Shown here: positions 51,919 to 64,000 of the stretch, one piece after another
Numbering within the stretch: position 1 is the first letter of the stretch
Layout of the letters: each line of letters starts with the position of its first letter
Assembly: GCA_050249535.1 (NCBI GenBank)
Contig: JBFWQI010000025.1
Location: forward strand, 1 to 64,000
From: JADJXM01 sp937967285
GTDB lineage: Bacteria > Acidobacteriota > Blastocatellia > RBC074
Length of the DNA: 64,000 nt
Reading direction: 5' to 3'
Program-made: the position numbers and the translations under genes
The notes under the pieces: model-generated
The model's database searches: none
What the model was told of the DNA's origin: nothing
Seen by the model: only the letters and a program-made list of their open reading frames with translations

Positions 51919-53019
51919 ATGCTGTCACGAAGAGGATTTGTTCTCGGAGGGGTGGCGGCCGCCGGCGGAGCAGCGGCTCTGTCAGCCTGGTCGTATCAAC
52001 GATCGGCTGCCGTCTGGAGAACCGCGGTCGAAGGGACCTGGCGTCACGCGCAATCGTTCTCGGATTCCGATATGAAAGTGAGACGAGAGCTGATCCGTTA
52101 CGCCTCGCTGGCGCCTTCGAGCCACAACACACAGTGCTGGAGTTTCGGAATCCGGAACGATGCCATCACCATCCGGCCGGATCTGACGCGCCGCTGTCCC
52201 GTTGTCGATCCTGACGACCATCATCTGTTTATCAGTCTCGGCTGCGCGGCGGAGAACCTGCTCCAGGCTGCCCCGGCCTTCGGCCTGATGGGAGAGACCG
52301 TCCTCGAAGGTCCCGAGAAGCAGATACGAATCGGACTCGGCCCGGCGCGCTCCAGTCAGACTGAACTCTTCAGAGCCATTACCGAACGCCAGTCGACAAG
52401 GTCCGAATACGACGGCCGCAAGGTCGATGCTGCGGCTCTCAGGCGATTGGAGACTTGCGCGCCCGTGGGCGACATCCAGATCGTCACCGACAAGTCCCGC
52501 ATCGAAAAGATACTGGAATTCATTGTTGAAGCTAACACTCGGCAGGTTGAAGATCACGATTTCGTCGAGGAGCTCGTCAAATGGATCAGGTTCAGTCATG
52601 GGGAAGCGGTCGCGACAGGCGACGGCCTTTTCTCGGCGACATCAGGCAACCCGGCGCTTCCGCGCACGATCGGCAAGGCGATGTTCAATCTAATTTTCAG
52701 CGCCGGAAGTGAAAACGATAAATATGCGCGGCAGGTGCGGAGTTCTGCCGGGCTGGCGATCTTCTCCTCGGAGCGCAGCGACTGGCAGCACTGGTTCGAG
52801 GTCGGGAGATGTTTCGAGCGGTTCGCTCTGCAGGCCGCCACGCTCGGCATCCGCAACGCCCATCTCAATCAGCCGGTCGAAGTTCCGGAGCTGAGAGGCC
52901 AACTGGCTGACTATCTCGGACTGGGTGACCGCCGGCCCGATCTGATTGTCCGGTTCGGATACGGCGCTGCCATGCCGCGCTCGCTTCGCCGTCCGATCGA
53001 TGAGATCATTGCTGCGTGA
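51919..53019 (+). CDS. Tat-exported nitroreductase-like flavoprotein (Acg type)
   Basis: A 366-residue protein with a twin-arginine signal (SRRGFVLGGVAAAGGAAALS, about 3-22). The nitroreductase-fold region includes RYASLAPSSHNTQCWSFGIR (FMN-contacting), AITERQSTRSEYDGRKV, and a C-terminal LGIRNAHLNQPVEVPELRGQ. It resembles the Acg/Rv2032 group of FMN-binding proteins with a degenerate duplicated fold. GGGAGGAG directly before the ATG at 51919 fixes the start; an in-frame ATG 19 codons earlier lies in the terminator of the preceding unit and is rejected. It overlaps apbE by four bases. The substrate is unknown. Confidence 0.8.
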   Translation: MLSRRGFVLGGVAAAGGAAALSAWSYQRSAAVWRTAVEGTWRHAQSFSDSDMKVRRELIRYASLAPSSHNTQCWSFGIRNDAITIRPDLTRRCPVVDPDDHHLFISLGCAAENLLQAAPAFGLMGETVLEGPEKQIRIGLGPARSSQTELFRAITERQSTRSEYDGRKVDAAALRRLETCAPVGDIQIVTDKSRIEKILEFIVEANTRQVEDHDFVEELVKWIRFSHGEAVATGDGLFSATSGNPALPRTIGKAMFNLIFSAGSENDKYARQVRSSAGLAIFSSERSDWQHWFEVGRCFERFALQAATLGIRNAHLNQPVEVPELRGQLADYLGLGDRRPDLIVRFGYGAAMPRSLRRPIDEIIAA

Positions 53020-53936
53020 ACGATCCGGTCCTGACCCTTTCACTGCAGGCCATGGCCACGCGCTTCGAGCTTCTGCTCTCGGGCGGCGATCCGGTCAGGC
53101 TCCGCGCGGCCGGAGAAGAGGCCCTCGCCGAGATCGAGCGCCTCGAAGCCCAGCTCAGTTTTTATCGCCGCGACAGTGAGATCTACTGGATCAATCAGCG
53201 CGCGGCCTCGATCCCGGTTCAGGTCGATCCGCGTCTTTTCAGACTGCTTCAGCATTGCATCGAACTGACGGCTCTGACCGATGGAGCGTTCGACATCACC
53301 GTCGGCCCGCTGATGCGCGCATGGAAATTCACCGGCGAAGGCGGAGCGATCCCGTCGCAGGACGATCTCGATGCCGCGCGGAACCTGACCGGCATCCACC
53401 TGATCACTCTCAACGAAGAAAATTTCACCGTCGGTCTGGCTCGTCCCGGCGTCGAGATAGATCTCGGCGGGTTCGGCAAGGGATACGCCATCGAGCGGGC
53501 CGTCGAACTGCTGCGCGAATACGGAGTCGACACCGCGCTCATTCACGGCGGGACCAGTTCGGTCTATGCCATCGGCAGGCAGCCCGACGGAGAGCCCTGG
53601 AAGATCGCGCTGAGCAGCCCGTTTCCGGATCATGCTCCGGTGGTTGTTCTGGAAGATCGCGCGCTCTCGGTCTCGGCCGTCCACGGCAAGTCGTTCGAGG
53701 CCGGAGGGAAGACTTACGGTCACGTCATCGATCCGCGGACAGGGCAGCCGGTCGATCGCGTTCTGGCCGCGGCAGTCACAGGCCCTTCGCCTTCGGTCTG
53801 CGAGGCGCTCTCCAAGGCGCTGCTGGTCCATGGCCCGGAATGGTCTGACACCTTCAGGAATCGTTTCGAGAATTATCGGGCGAGTATGGCTCTCAGATCA
53901 GACCGTGGAGATGTGCTGGTTCACAGGTCTGAGTAG
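53016..53936 (+). CDS. apbE: FAD:protein FMN transferase (ApbE family)
   Basis: A 306-residue ApbE-fold protein, which attaches FMN covalently to Thr or Ser of target flavoproteins using FAD and Mg2+. Marks are QAMATRFELLLSGGD, DGAFDITVGPLMRAW, VEIDLGGFGKGYAIERAVEL, and HVIDPRTGQPVDRVLAAAV. No signal peptide or lipobox is present, so it should be cytoplasmic, unlike most Gram-negative ApbE proteins. The GTG start overlaps the upstream stop (GTGA). Coupling with a Tat-exported flavoprotein suggests flavinylation in the cytoplasm before folded export. A GC-rich hairpin follows. Confidence 0.88.
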   Translation: MNDPVLTLSLQAMATRFELLLSGGDPVRLRAAGEEALAEIERLEAQLSFYRRDSEIYWINQRAASIPVQVDPRLFRLLQHCIELTALTDGAFDITVGPLMRAWKFTGEGGAIPSQDDLDAARNLTGIHLITLNEENFTVGLARPGVEIDLGGFGKGYAIERAVELLREYGVDTALIHGGTSSVYAIGRQPDGEPWKIALSSPFPDHAPVVVLEDRALSVSAVHGKSFEAGGKTYGHVIDPRTGQPVDRVLAAAVTGPSPSVCEALSKALLVHGPEWSDTFRNRFENYRASMALRSDRGDVLVHRSE

Positions 53937-53945
53937 TGTCAGGTT

Positions 53946-53980
<35 letters not shown>

Positions 53981-53982
53981 AA

Positions 53983-54082
<100 letters not shown>

Positions 54083-54089
54083 TGATGAC

Positions 54090-54126
<37 letters not shown>

Positions 54127-54149
54127 AGGAAATCGGGTCCGATGAATCC

Positions 54150-54593
54150 TTACAAAATCTTTCTCCTGAATCCGGTTTCAATGGCTTCGCTCGCGGAAAC
54201 GCTTCTTTGCCTGACCAGTTGCGCCATCTGTTCGCGGCTGCAGGGCATGGCGCGCCAGACCGGCAGCACGCCGGCCAGACCGGGTTCGGACGCGATCCGG
54301 TCGGCGACCACAAGCAGTTGTGTCCGGCTGTTGGCTTTCGAATCGCGGATCGCGTGCAGCGCTTCTTCAATCGTCTCGGGGCCGGCATCGAAGATCGCCA
54401 TGTCCTGTTTCGTCCGGCAGGCCGCTCTCAATTCCTCGAGTGACGACACGCGGATGATCCGCACTTTCTGGCTGCCGAGTGCGCTTGACAGTTTCTCCAG
54501 CCTTTCGCGGCTGTCAGAGAAGATCAGCAGATTGCAGGCAGGCGCTTTGAGGGAAAGATTGCTCGAATTAAGGCTTCTGGTTGGCGATAACAT
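54150..54593 (-). CDS. Receiver-like protein of unknown function
   Basis: A 147-residue protein that resembles a degenerate response-regulator receiver domain. It has alternating strands and helices (NLLIFSDSRERLEKLSSALG, VRIIRVSSLEELRAACRT, DMAIFDAGPETIEEALHAIR, TQLLVVADRI). The Asp in MAIFDAG is at the position of the phosphoacceptor, but the usual acidic pair after strand 1 is only SDS and the Lys after strand 5 is not evident. No output domain or neighbouring kinase is present. The ATG has GAGGAG at a seven-base spacing. It lies upstream of tRNA-Sec on the same strand. Confidence 0.6.
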   Translation of the reverse strand: MLSPTRSLNSSNLSLKAPACNLLIFSDSRERLEKLSSALGSQKVRIIRVSSLEELRAACRTKQDMAIFDAGPETIEEALHAIRDSKANSRTQLLVVADRIASEPGLAGVLPVWRAMPCSREQMAQLVRQRSVSASEAIETGFRRKIL

Positions 54594-54710
54594 GGTTCGG
54601 CTCCTCGATACTTCCTAAAATACTCTGACGGACGGCTTCACGACTGATAATCCGTCAGGGCCTCTCAGTTATTCCCACCGGTTTTCAATATGATTGGGCA
54701 ATGATCGGTA

Positions 54711-54818
54711 GAAAGTAGAAAGTATAGAGCGGGCGTTGTGATTCGGGCATGATAAGATCGAAGTCGGACCTGCGGATCAGGTTCAGCGCTTTCAACTTTC
54801 TACTTTTTACTTTCTACT
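54711..54818. repeat. GTAGAAA-type palindromic spacer
   Basis: Two GTAGAAA units (54711-54728) face three TTTCTAC/TTTTTAC units (54796-54818) across a 70-base centre, ahead of mazG. Confidence 0.85.
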
Positions 54819-54827
54819 CACTATACG

Positions 54828-55649
54828 ATGAAATCCGACAAAACCCTACAAGATTTAATTGATTTAATGTCGCGTCTGCGAGCGCCGGACGGTTGCCCGT
54901 GGGATCGCGAGCAGACGTTTGCGACTCTCGGGCCGATGCTGATCGAGGAAGCGTATGAGGTGATCGAGGCGGCCGAGGCGGGCGACTGGCCTGAGCTGCG
55001 CGATGAGCTCGGCGATCTGATCTTTCAACTGGTCTTTTACGGCCAGATCGCCACTGAGGAGGGCCATTTCGATCTGAGCGAATCGATTGTGCGGGTGCAT
55101 GAGAAGATGGTCAGGCGCCATCCGCACGTCTTCGGCGAGGAGAAGGTCGAGAGCACGGCCGAGGTTCTGTCGAACTGGGAAGCGATCAAGGCGGCCGAGC
55201 GTCAGGCTTCGGGAAGCGAGGAGAAGAATTCTCAATCGCTGCTCGACGGGACGTCCGCGCGATTGCCGGCGCTGCTCGAGGCCTATCAGCTGACGACCAA
55301 GGCCGCGCGCGTCGGATTCGACTGGAAGGCCGGCGACGACATCTTCGAAAAACTCGCGGAGGAGATAGAAGAGCTGCGGGTCGAGGTGGCGAGGTCCGAT
55401 CGCAGTCAGGAAGACCTGGCCGGGGAGATCGGCGATCTGCTCTTCGTCGTCACCAACATCGCCCGCTGGTACGGCGTCGAGCCCGAGACGGCGCTCAAGG
55501 CGACCAATCGAAAGTTCCGCAGGCGATTCGGACATATCGAAAAGCGAGTCGCCGAATCCGGAAGGCCGTGGACAGAGGTCTCGCTCGAACAGATGGACGC
55601 ATACTGGGACGAGGCGAAATCGCGGGAGCGAAAAGATAACGATGATTGA
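54828..55649 (+). CDS. mazG: Nucleoside triphosphate pyrophosphohydrolase MazG
   Basis: A 273-residue protein with two MazG all-alpha NTP-PPase domains. The first (about 10-115) has RAPDGCPWDREQTFATLGPM, EEAYEVIEAAEAGDWPELRD and ELGDLIFQLVFYGQIA; the second (about 165-260) has EEIEELRVEVARS and EIGDLLFVVTNIARW. Both keep the EExxE and ExxD metal ligands. It removes abnormal or excess NTPs and can influence (p)ppGpp levels. A GTAGAAA spacer precedes it. Its stop lies eight bases inside the next gene, indicating coupling. Confidence 0.93.
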   Translation: MKSDKTLQDLIDLMSRLRAPDGCPWDREQTFATLGPMLIEEAYEVIEAAEAGDWPELRDELGDLIFQLVFYGQIATEEGHFDLSESIVRVHEKMVRRHPHVFGEEKVESTAEVLSNWEAIKAAERQASGSEEKNSQSLLDGTSARLPALLEAYQLTTKAARVGFDWKAGDDIFEKLAEEIEELRVEVARSDRSQEDLAGEIGDLLFVVTNIARWYGVEPETALKATNRKFRRRFGHIEKRVAESGRPWTEVSLEQMDAYWDEAKSRERKDNDD

Positions 55650-56778
55650 GATCGGCCGCATATCGGGATTCCGCCTGTTGGCGGCGCTTCTGCTGATAAC
55701 GATCTCCGGGCAGGATCGTCCGGCTCCTCGGGAGGTAGCTCCCGGGGTGGAGCATTCCGTCATCCGGCGCGGGGATCAGACCGGTGCGGCGGGCAGGGAC
55801 CGCTGGCAGATCAACCTGCTCGTCGTCGATCCCGCGAAGGCGACGATCAGGCTGGCTCAGGGAATGGATGAGGTCGCCGGGGCCGAAACGACCAGCTCGA
55901 TGGCGGCGCGTCACGGCGCCGTGGCCGCGATCAACGGCGGCTACTTCCGGACCACGGGCATCGCGCGCGGAGAGCCGGTCGGAGTGCTCTCGATCCGCGG
56001 CCGGATCCTCAGCGAACCGGTTCGTAATCGCGCGGCGCTCGTCTTCCGCGATGAGGGCAACGGCATCAGGGCTGCTTTCAGCCGGATCTCGCTCGAAGCC
56101 GAACTGGCAGTCGGTCGCCGTTCCGCGATCAGGATCGACGGTTTCAATCGACCTCGCGAAAAGGACGAGCTGATCGTCTTCACTCCGGAGTTCCACCGGA
56201 CGACGCTGACCGGCCCCGACGGTCTGGAGCTGGAAGTCGTCGGCGGCAGGGTCGTCGCGCTGCACGAAGGCAGGGGAAGCCTTCCGGTGCCCCGAGACGG
56301 GCTCATCATTTCCGCCTCGGGAAGCGCGGCTGATAAACTCAAAACTGTGGTACGTAAAGGTTCTCGAATCGAGGTTCGGACGCGACAGCGGACGGATCCC
56401 GACGCCGGGTTCGAGCCCGATTTCATCCTCGGCGGAGGCCCCCGCCTGATCGCGGCTGGCAGGTCTGTCATCGCGGAGGACGCATCGAGCTATGCCGAGG
56501 CCTTCTACACTACGCGGCATCCCCGGACCGCCATCGGTCGCCGTGCCGACGGCCGACTGGTCCTTGTCACGGTCGACGGTCGTCAGCCCGCATTGAGCGT
56601 CGGGATGTCGATCGCAGAACTCGCCTCGCTGATGCTCGAACTCGGCTGCACCGAGGCGATGAACCTCGACGGCGGCGGATCGACGACGATGGTCGCCGGC
56701 GGCCGGATCGTCAATTCGCCGTCCGATGCGACCGGCGAGCGTCCGGTCAGCGACGCATTGCTGGTTGTTCGCAGATGA
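55642..56778 (+). CDS. Exported phosphodiester glycosidase (NAGPA-domain) protein
   Basis: A 378-residue protein with a signal peptide (FRLLAALLLITISGQDRP, about 10-27) and a NAGPA domain covering most of the rest. Marks are ARHGAVAAINGGYFRTTGIA, the HPRTAIGRRADGRLVLVTVD segment, and the C-terminal LGCTEAMNLDGGGSTTMVAG. The family includes the enzyme that uncovers mannose-6-phosphate and bacterial exopolysaccharide-linked proteins, which cleave GlcNAc-phosphodiesters; the bacterial substrate is unknown. An insertion of about 130 residues separates the two conserved parts. It overlaps mazG by eight bases and the next gene's alternative ATG overlaps its stop. Confidence 0.85.
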   Translation: MIEIGRISGFRLLAALLLITISGQDRPAPREVAPGVEHSVIRRGDQTGAAGRDRWQINLLVVDPAKATIRLAQGMDEVAGAETTSSMAARHGAVAAINGGYFRTTGIARGEPVGVLSIRGRILSEPVRNRAALVFRDEGNGIRAAFSRISLEAELAVGRRSAIRIDGFNRPREKDELIVFTPEFHRTTLTGPDGLELEVVGGRVVALHEGRGSLPVPRDGLIISASGSAADKLKTVVRKGSRIEVRTRQRTDPDAGFEPDFILGGGPRLIAAGRSVIAEDASSYAEAFYTTRHPRTAIGRRADGRLVLVTVDGRQPALSVGMSIAELASLMLELGCTEAMNLDGGGSTTMVAGGRIVNSPSDATGERPVSDALLVVRR

Positions 56779-56795
56779 GACCCGGAGGATCTGAC

Positions 56796-57485
56796 TTGAA
56801 AGAAGCGCTCGTACTGATGGCCAAGGCCCCGATCGAGGGGCGTGTCAAGACGCGACTGGCGGCGACGCTCGGCCCGGCCGAGGCCGCGGAGCTCTACGCC
56901 AACTTCCTGCGCGATATCTTCTTCATCATGGAGGTCGTGCAGGACGAACGCGAGGGGCTCTCGCTGGTCCTCTGTTACGCGGAGGAGGGAGACGAAGAGG
57001 CATTCGAGGAGATCGAGCGCGAGGGATCGCTCATGCTTCCTCAGCGCGGAGACGATCTCGGCGAGCGCCTGATCAACTGTCTCGACGATCTCTTCGATTT
57101 CGGCTTCGAATCGATCGTCGTCATCGGAGGTGACTCTCCGACGCTCCCGCCCGATCTGATCGGGGCCGGATTCGACGCTCTGGCGGGAGAGGCCGATGTG
57201 GCGCTGTTGCCCGCAATCGATGACGGGTACTGCCTGATCGGAATGAAGCGGACGCATCGCGAGCTTTTCACCGGAATTCCATGGAGCACGCCCGCCGTTC
57301 TCGATGAGACCCGCAAACGCGCCGCCGCTTCGAGCCTCGAACTGGTCGAACTTCCGCCCTGGTATGATGTAGACTCTCCGGATGATCTCGAACGGTTGAG
57401 GGAAGAGCTGGCCGAGGACCGGACAGTCGCCGCGAATACCCGCAGGTGCCTGCGCCATCTCGATAAGCTCCGAAATAATCATTGA
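56796..57485 (+). CDS. DUF2064 family GT-A-fold glycosyltransferase-like protein
   Basis: A 229-residue protein of the TIGR04282/DUF2064 group with a nucleotide-diphospho-sugar-transferase fold. It has LVLMAKAPIEGRVKTRLAAT at the start, then QRGDDLGERL, SIVVIGGDSPTLPPDLI and an IDDGYCLIGMKRTH loop. The motif order fits the family often linked with arsenosugar or other small-molecule glycosylation; the substrate cannot be assigned. The TTG at 56796 is favoured because GGAGG lies seven bases upstream and the family usually starts there. An ATG at 56775 overlaps the previous stop and would add seven residues. Confidence 0.8.
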   Translation: MKEALVLMAKAPIEGRVKTRLAATLGPAEAAELYANFLRDIFFIMEVVQDEREGLSLVLCYAEEGDEEAFEEIEREGSLMLPQRGDDLGERLINCLDDLFDFGFESIVVIGGDSPTLPPDLIGAGFDALAGEADVALLPAIDDGYCLIGMKRTHRELFTGIPWSTPAVLDETRKRAAASSLELVELPPWYDVDSPDDLERLREELAEDRTVAANTRRCLRHLDKLRNNH

Positions 57486-57509
57486 AAATCAAGGAAAAAC
57501 ACGACCCTG

Positions 57510-58772
<1,263 letters not shown>

Positions 58773-58782
58773 TCAGTAGAAA

Positions 58783-58968
<186 letters not shown>

Positions 58969-58982
58969 ATTCCGGAGTATCC

Positions 58983-59615
<633 letters not shown>

Positions 59616-59616
59616 A

Positions 59617-59825
59617 TGGATCAATCGCAAAGGCCGCGAGGTAGCAAAGGGGGATTAATCGCAAAGAACGCAAAGGTAGCAAAGGTTTTTTTGGAGATCA
59701 GTACCCGGGTTAATGCCCATTGGATGGGACCCGAATATTAATATCCATAAAAACCTTTGCTACCTTTGCGTTCTTTGCGATTAATCCCCCTTTGCCTCCT
59801 TCGCGGCCTTTGCGGTTAATTCTCC
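59617..59825. repeat. CGCAAAGG-type palindromic spacer with 72-bp shared core
   Basis: AATCGCAAAGGCCGCGAGG-like units (59624-59683) face CCTTTGCGTTCTTTGCGA-like units (59755-59825). The core 59684-59755 is the reverse complement of 46896-46967 with one or two differences. Confidence 0.9.
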
Positions 59826-59917
59826 TTTGGATCTTCTTTTCTGGGGCTTTTGCTTTCCATCAGCTAAAAAGGTATTCTGACATCTTTCGATTTTGAGAAT
59901 TTCGCTGACAGAGTTTT

Positions 59918-61710
<1,793 letters not shown>

Positions 61711-61714
<4 letters not shown>

Positions 61715-62394
61715 TCAACAGAGCCGTCATCCCGATCTTCCCGCTCAGTCTGGTGCAGTTTCCCGGCGCCCTGACTCCGCTCCACATCTTCGAGAACCGC
61801 TATCGCAAGATGATCAGCGACGTCATGGAGTCCGACAAGATCTTCGGCATCATCTATCGACAGGATGAAATGATGCTCGATTCCGAGCAGATGCAGACGG
61901 GAAGCGTCGGGTGTTCGGTCGAGGTCGCAGTGGTCCAGGGACTGCCGGACGGAAGGTCAAACATCCTCTGCGTCGGGATGTCGCGGTTCAGGCTGATCGA
62001 ATATGTCGAGGGCGAGCCCTACCTGCAGGCCGAGGTCGAATATTTCGAGGATGAACCGGCGCTCGAAGACCTGACGGAGGATTGCGAGGCTTCGAGAGCG
62101 CTCTTCGACCGGCTGATTTATGCCGCCCGCAGCCTGCGCGGCACGATAGAAAACGCAACCGAAGAGGTTCCCGAACTTCCGGACGATCCGCAGGCGCTTT
62201 CGATGATCCTCATCGCCTATCTCGATCTCGACCCGTCCGAGAAGCAGGAGTTTCTCGAGATGACCGATACCGCGCAGCGCATCTCCCGCATCCGGCAGAT
62301 CCTCGAAAAACTCACCCGCGAGACCGAGCATCGCTCGATCATCCACAACATCGCCAAAAAGAACGGCCACGGCGGCAAACCGCCCGAGATCTGA
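61711..62394 (+). CDS. Lon N-terminal (LON substrate-binding) domain protein
   Basis: A 227-residue stand-alone Lon-N domain protein. It starts INRAVIPIFPLSLVQFPGAL, followed by LHIFENRYRKMISDVMESD and the GSVGCSVEVAVVQGLPDGRS and LCVGMSRFRLIEYVEGEPYL strands; the helical second part ends in HRSIIHNIAKKNGHG. Neither the AAA+ nor the protease domain of Lon is present. Stand-alone members are thought to bind substrates or adapt proteolysis; the role is unknown. The GTG at 61711 overlaps the lepA stop by four bases, indicating coupled translation. Confidence 0.85.
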
Positions 62395-62400
62395 ACAGGA

Positions 62401-62523
62401 TTTTGACGCCAAGACTCCAAGTGGGGCCAAGAGGAAGAGATCAAGGGAAAGATGAGACGGAAGACGCCCAAACTATTCCGCCCTTAATCCACCTTGGCCT
62501 TCTTGGCGCTTTGGCGTCGAAAA
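62401..62523. repeat. CGCCAAG-type palindromic spacer
   Basis: TTTTGACGCCAAGACTCCAA on the left faces CCTTGGCCTTCTTGGCGC and TTTGGCGTCGAAAA on the right, across a 60-base centre. It separates the convergent Lon-N and DUF167 genes. The outer ends match those of 40421-40561. Confidence 0.85.
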
Positions 62524-62535
62524 TCCAAAGAGAGC

Positions 62536-62826
62536 TCAGTCGCTATTGATCGCTGCCATAAAATCGACGACCGAGACGCCCTCGATTCTGACGACCTTGT
62601 TTCTGGATGAGAGTCCGCTGATGATCGAGATGCGGGAGCGCGGGACCGAGAAGACCGATGAGAGCAGCCGGATCAGCTCTTCGTTCGCGGCGCCGTCGAC
62701 CGGAGGCGCGGCAAGTCTGATTCCGAGCGCCCCGTCGATCTCGCCCGCCAGAGCGCTCCGCGACGCTCGCGGCCGGACGCGGACCGGGAAGGTAATGCAG
62801 TCTCCTCTGTCGCTGACTGCGATCAC
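62536..62826 (-). CDS. DUF167 (YggU) family protein
   Basis: A 96-residue small alpha/beta protein with the DUF167 pattern: ITFPVRVRPRASRSALAGEI, LGIRLAAPPVDGAANEELIR and LSSVFSVPRSRISIISGLSS, then RNKVVRIEG. The function is unknown. It lies three bases after the YggT-family gene, which follows yggS, giving the conserved yggS-yggT-yggU order. Confidence 0.9.
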   Translation of the reverse strand: MIAVSDRGDCITFPVRVRPRASRSALAGEIDGALGIRLAAPPVDGAANEELIRLLSSVFSVPRSRISIISGLSSRNKVVRIEGVSVVDFMAAINSD

Positions 62827-62829
62827 AGC

Positions 62830-63489
<660 letters not shown>

Positions 63490-63514
63490 AGTTGGGTTCC
63501 GTCTATCGTAAGTC

Positions 63515-64000
63515 TCAGTTCCGGGCGCCGAAGATCGCCGTGCCTATTCTCACCAGAGTCGCGCCTTCCTCGATCGCAACCTCGAAGTCGTGACTCATGC
63601 CCATGGACAGCTCTTTGAATTGCGGACCGACCGTGCCTGCCGCTACGGCCTCGTCGCGGAGCGCCCTCAACCGCCTGAAGAAAGGGCGGACCTCTTCGAG
63701 GTCTTCCAGAAACGGGGGGACGGTCATCAGACCGAGGAGCGACAGATTCGGCATCCGGGCGATCTGCTCGCAGACCTGCAAGGCTTCTCCGGCGTCGATT
63801 CCAGATTTAGATTCCTCTCCGCCGAGATTGACCTCGAGCAGGACGGGCATCACCCGGCCGGTTTCCCCTGCGATCGCATCGATCCGCGCGGCCAGTTTGA
63901 GGCTGTCGACTGATTCGATGCAGTCGAAGAGCTCGACGGCCCGCCTCGCCTTGTTCGACTGCAGGTGGCCGATCATATGCCACTTCACGCCGCGTTCGCG
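63515..64000 (-). CDS. yggS: YggS-family PLP-binding protein (partial)
   Basis: The C-terminal 161 residues of a pyridoxal-phosphate homeostasis protein; the N-terminal part, with the PLP-binding Lys, lies beyond the window. Visible marks are MIGHLQSNKARRAVELFDCI, LEVNLGGEESKSG, LLGLMTVPPF (GLMT block) and LSMGMSHDFEVAIEEGATLV followed by RIGTAIFGARN at the C-terminus. All match the alanine-racemase-like barrel of the family, which handles free PLP rather than acting as an enzyme. The YggT-family gene follows after 25 bases. Confidence 0.93.
   Translation of the reverse strand, partial: RERGVKWHMIGHLQSNKARRAVELFDCIESVDSLKLAARIDAIAGETGRVMPVLLEVNLGGEESKSGIDAGEALQVCEQIARMPNLSLLGLMTVPPFLEDLEEVRPFFRRLRALRDEAVAAGTVGPQFKELSMGMSHDFEVAIEEGATLVRIGTAIFGARN

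Overview
The window reads as a chromosomal segment of a GC-rich, Gram-negative, non-proteobacterial species, most likely an Acidobacteriota member (Blastocatellia-like). This is inference. It rests on a VWA protein of the acidobacterial VWFA-related type (16639-17931), lipid A and Kdo genes (lpxK, waaA), the futalosine route to menaquinone (mqnE, mqnD, a UbiA-type prenyltransferase, ubiX), many Tat-exported oxidoreductases and an EF-P of the PGN type. All calls come from reading the sequence; no searches were run.

Layout. 1-118: 3' end (domains V and VI) of a group II intron. 121-3942: an NHL-repeat/M23-like membrane protein, a small gene interrupted by an in-frame UGA, an 84-residue conserved protein and a YihY/BrkB membrane protein. 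3933-12645: an Rhs toxin island on the minus strand. It holds one full-length secreted Rhs protein with a C-terminal toxin, its candidate immunity gene, a displaced Rhs tip carrying a second (HExxH) toxin, a TonB_C-like candidate immunity gene, and a third core fragment without a toxin. 13084-26452: exported FAD oxidoreductases, a VWA protein, an amidase, a TPR lipoprotein, the putrescine pair aguB-aguA, a CDF transporter and an aldo/keto reductase. 26527-34899: a minus-strand menaquinone cluster (ubiX, mqnP, redoxin, mqnE, mqnD), interrupted between mqnE and mqnD by a large DUF4062-STAND-TM-ASH protein. 35118-48941: larB, a split CHAD protein, dprA, two VTT membrane proteins, lhgO-like, ymdB preceded by 6S RNA, efp-waaA-lpxK-xerC, a ROK protein and a DedA protein. 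49247-64000: two Tat Gfo/Idh/MocA proteins, a Tat nitroreductase coupled to apbE, a selenocysteine tRNA, a receiver-like protein, mazG and its coupled neighbours, an ABC permease, an AlkA-like glycosylase, lepA and a Lon-N protein, and the yggU-yggT-yggS cluster (yggS cut by the window end).

The intergenic space is unusual. At least fifteen spacers carry long inverted repeats whose arms are built from different short units (GTAGAAA, ATCCTGT-like, CGCAAAGG-like, CGCCAAG-like, plus two unique-sequence palindromes). Several supply the stop codon of the adjacent gene. Two elements 13 kb apart share an almost identical 72-bp core in opposite orientation, which points to a dispersed, possibly mobile, family.

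The items most worth follow-up are the Rhs cassette array with its unusual toxin/immunity candidates, the STAND-ASH protein inside the menaquinone operon, the selenocysteine tRNA together with the UGA-interrupted gene, and the palindromic spacer families.
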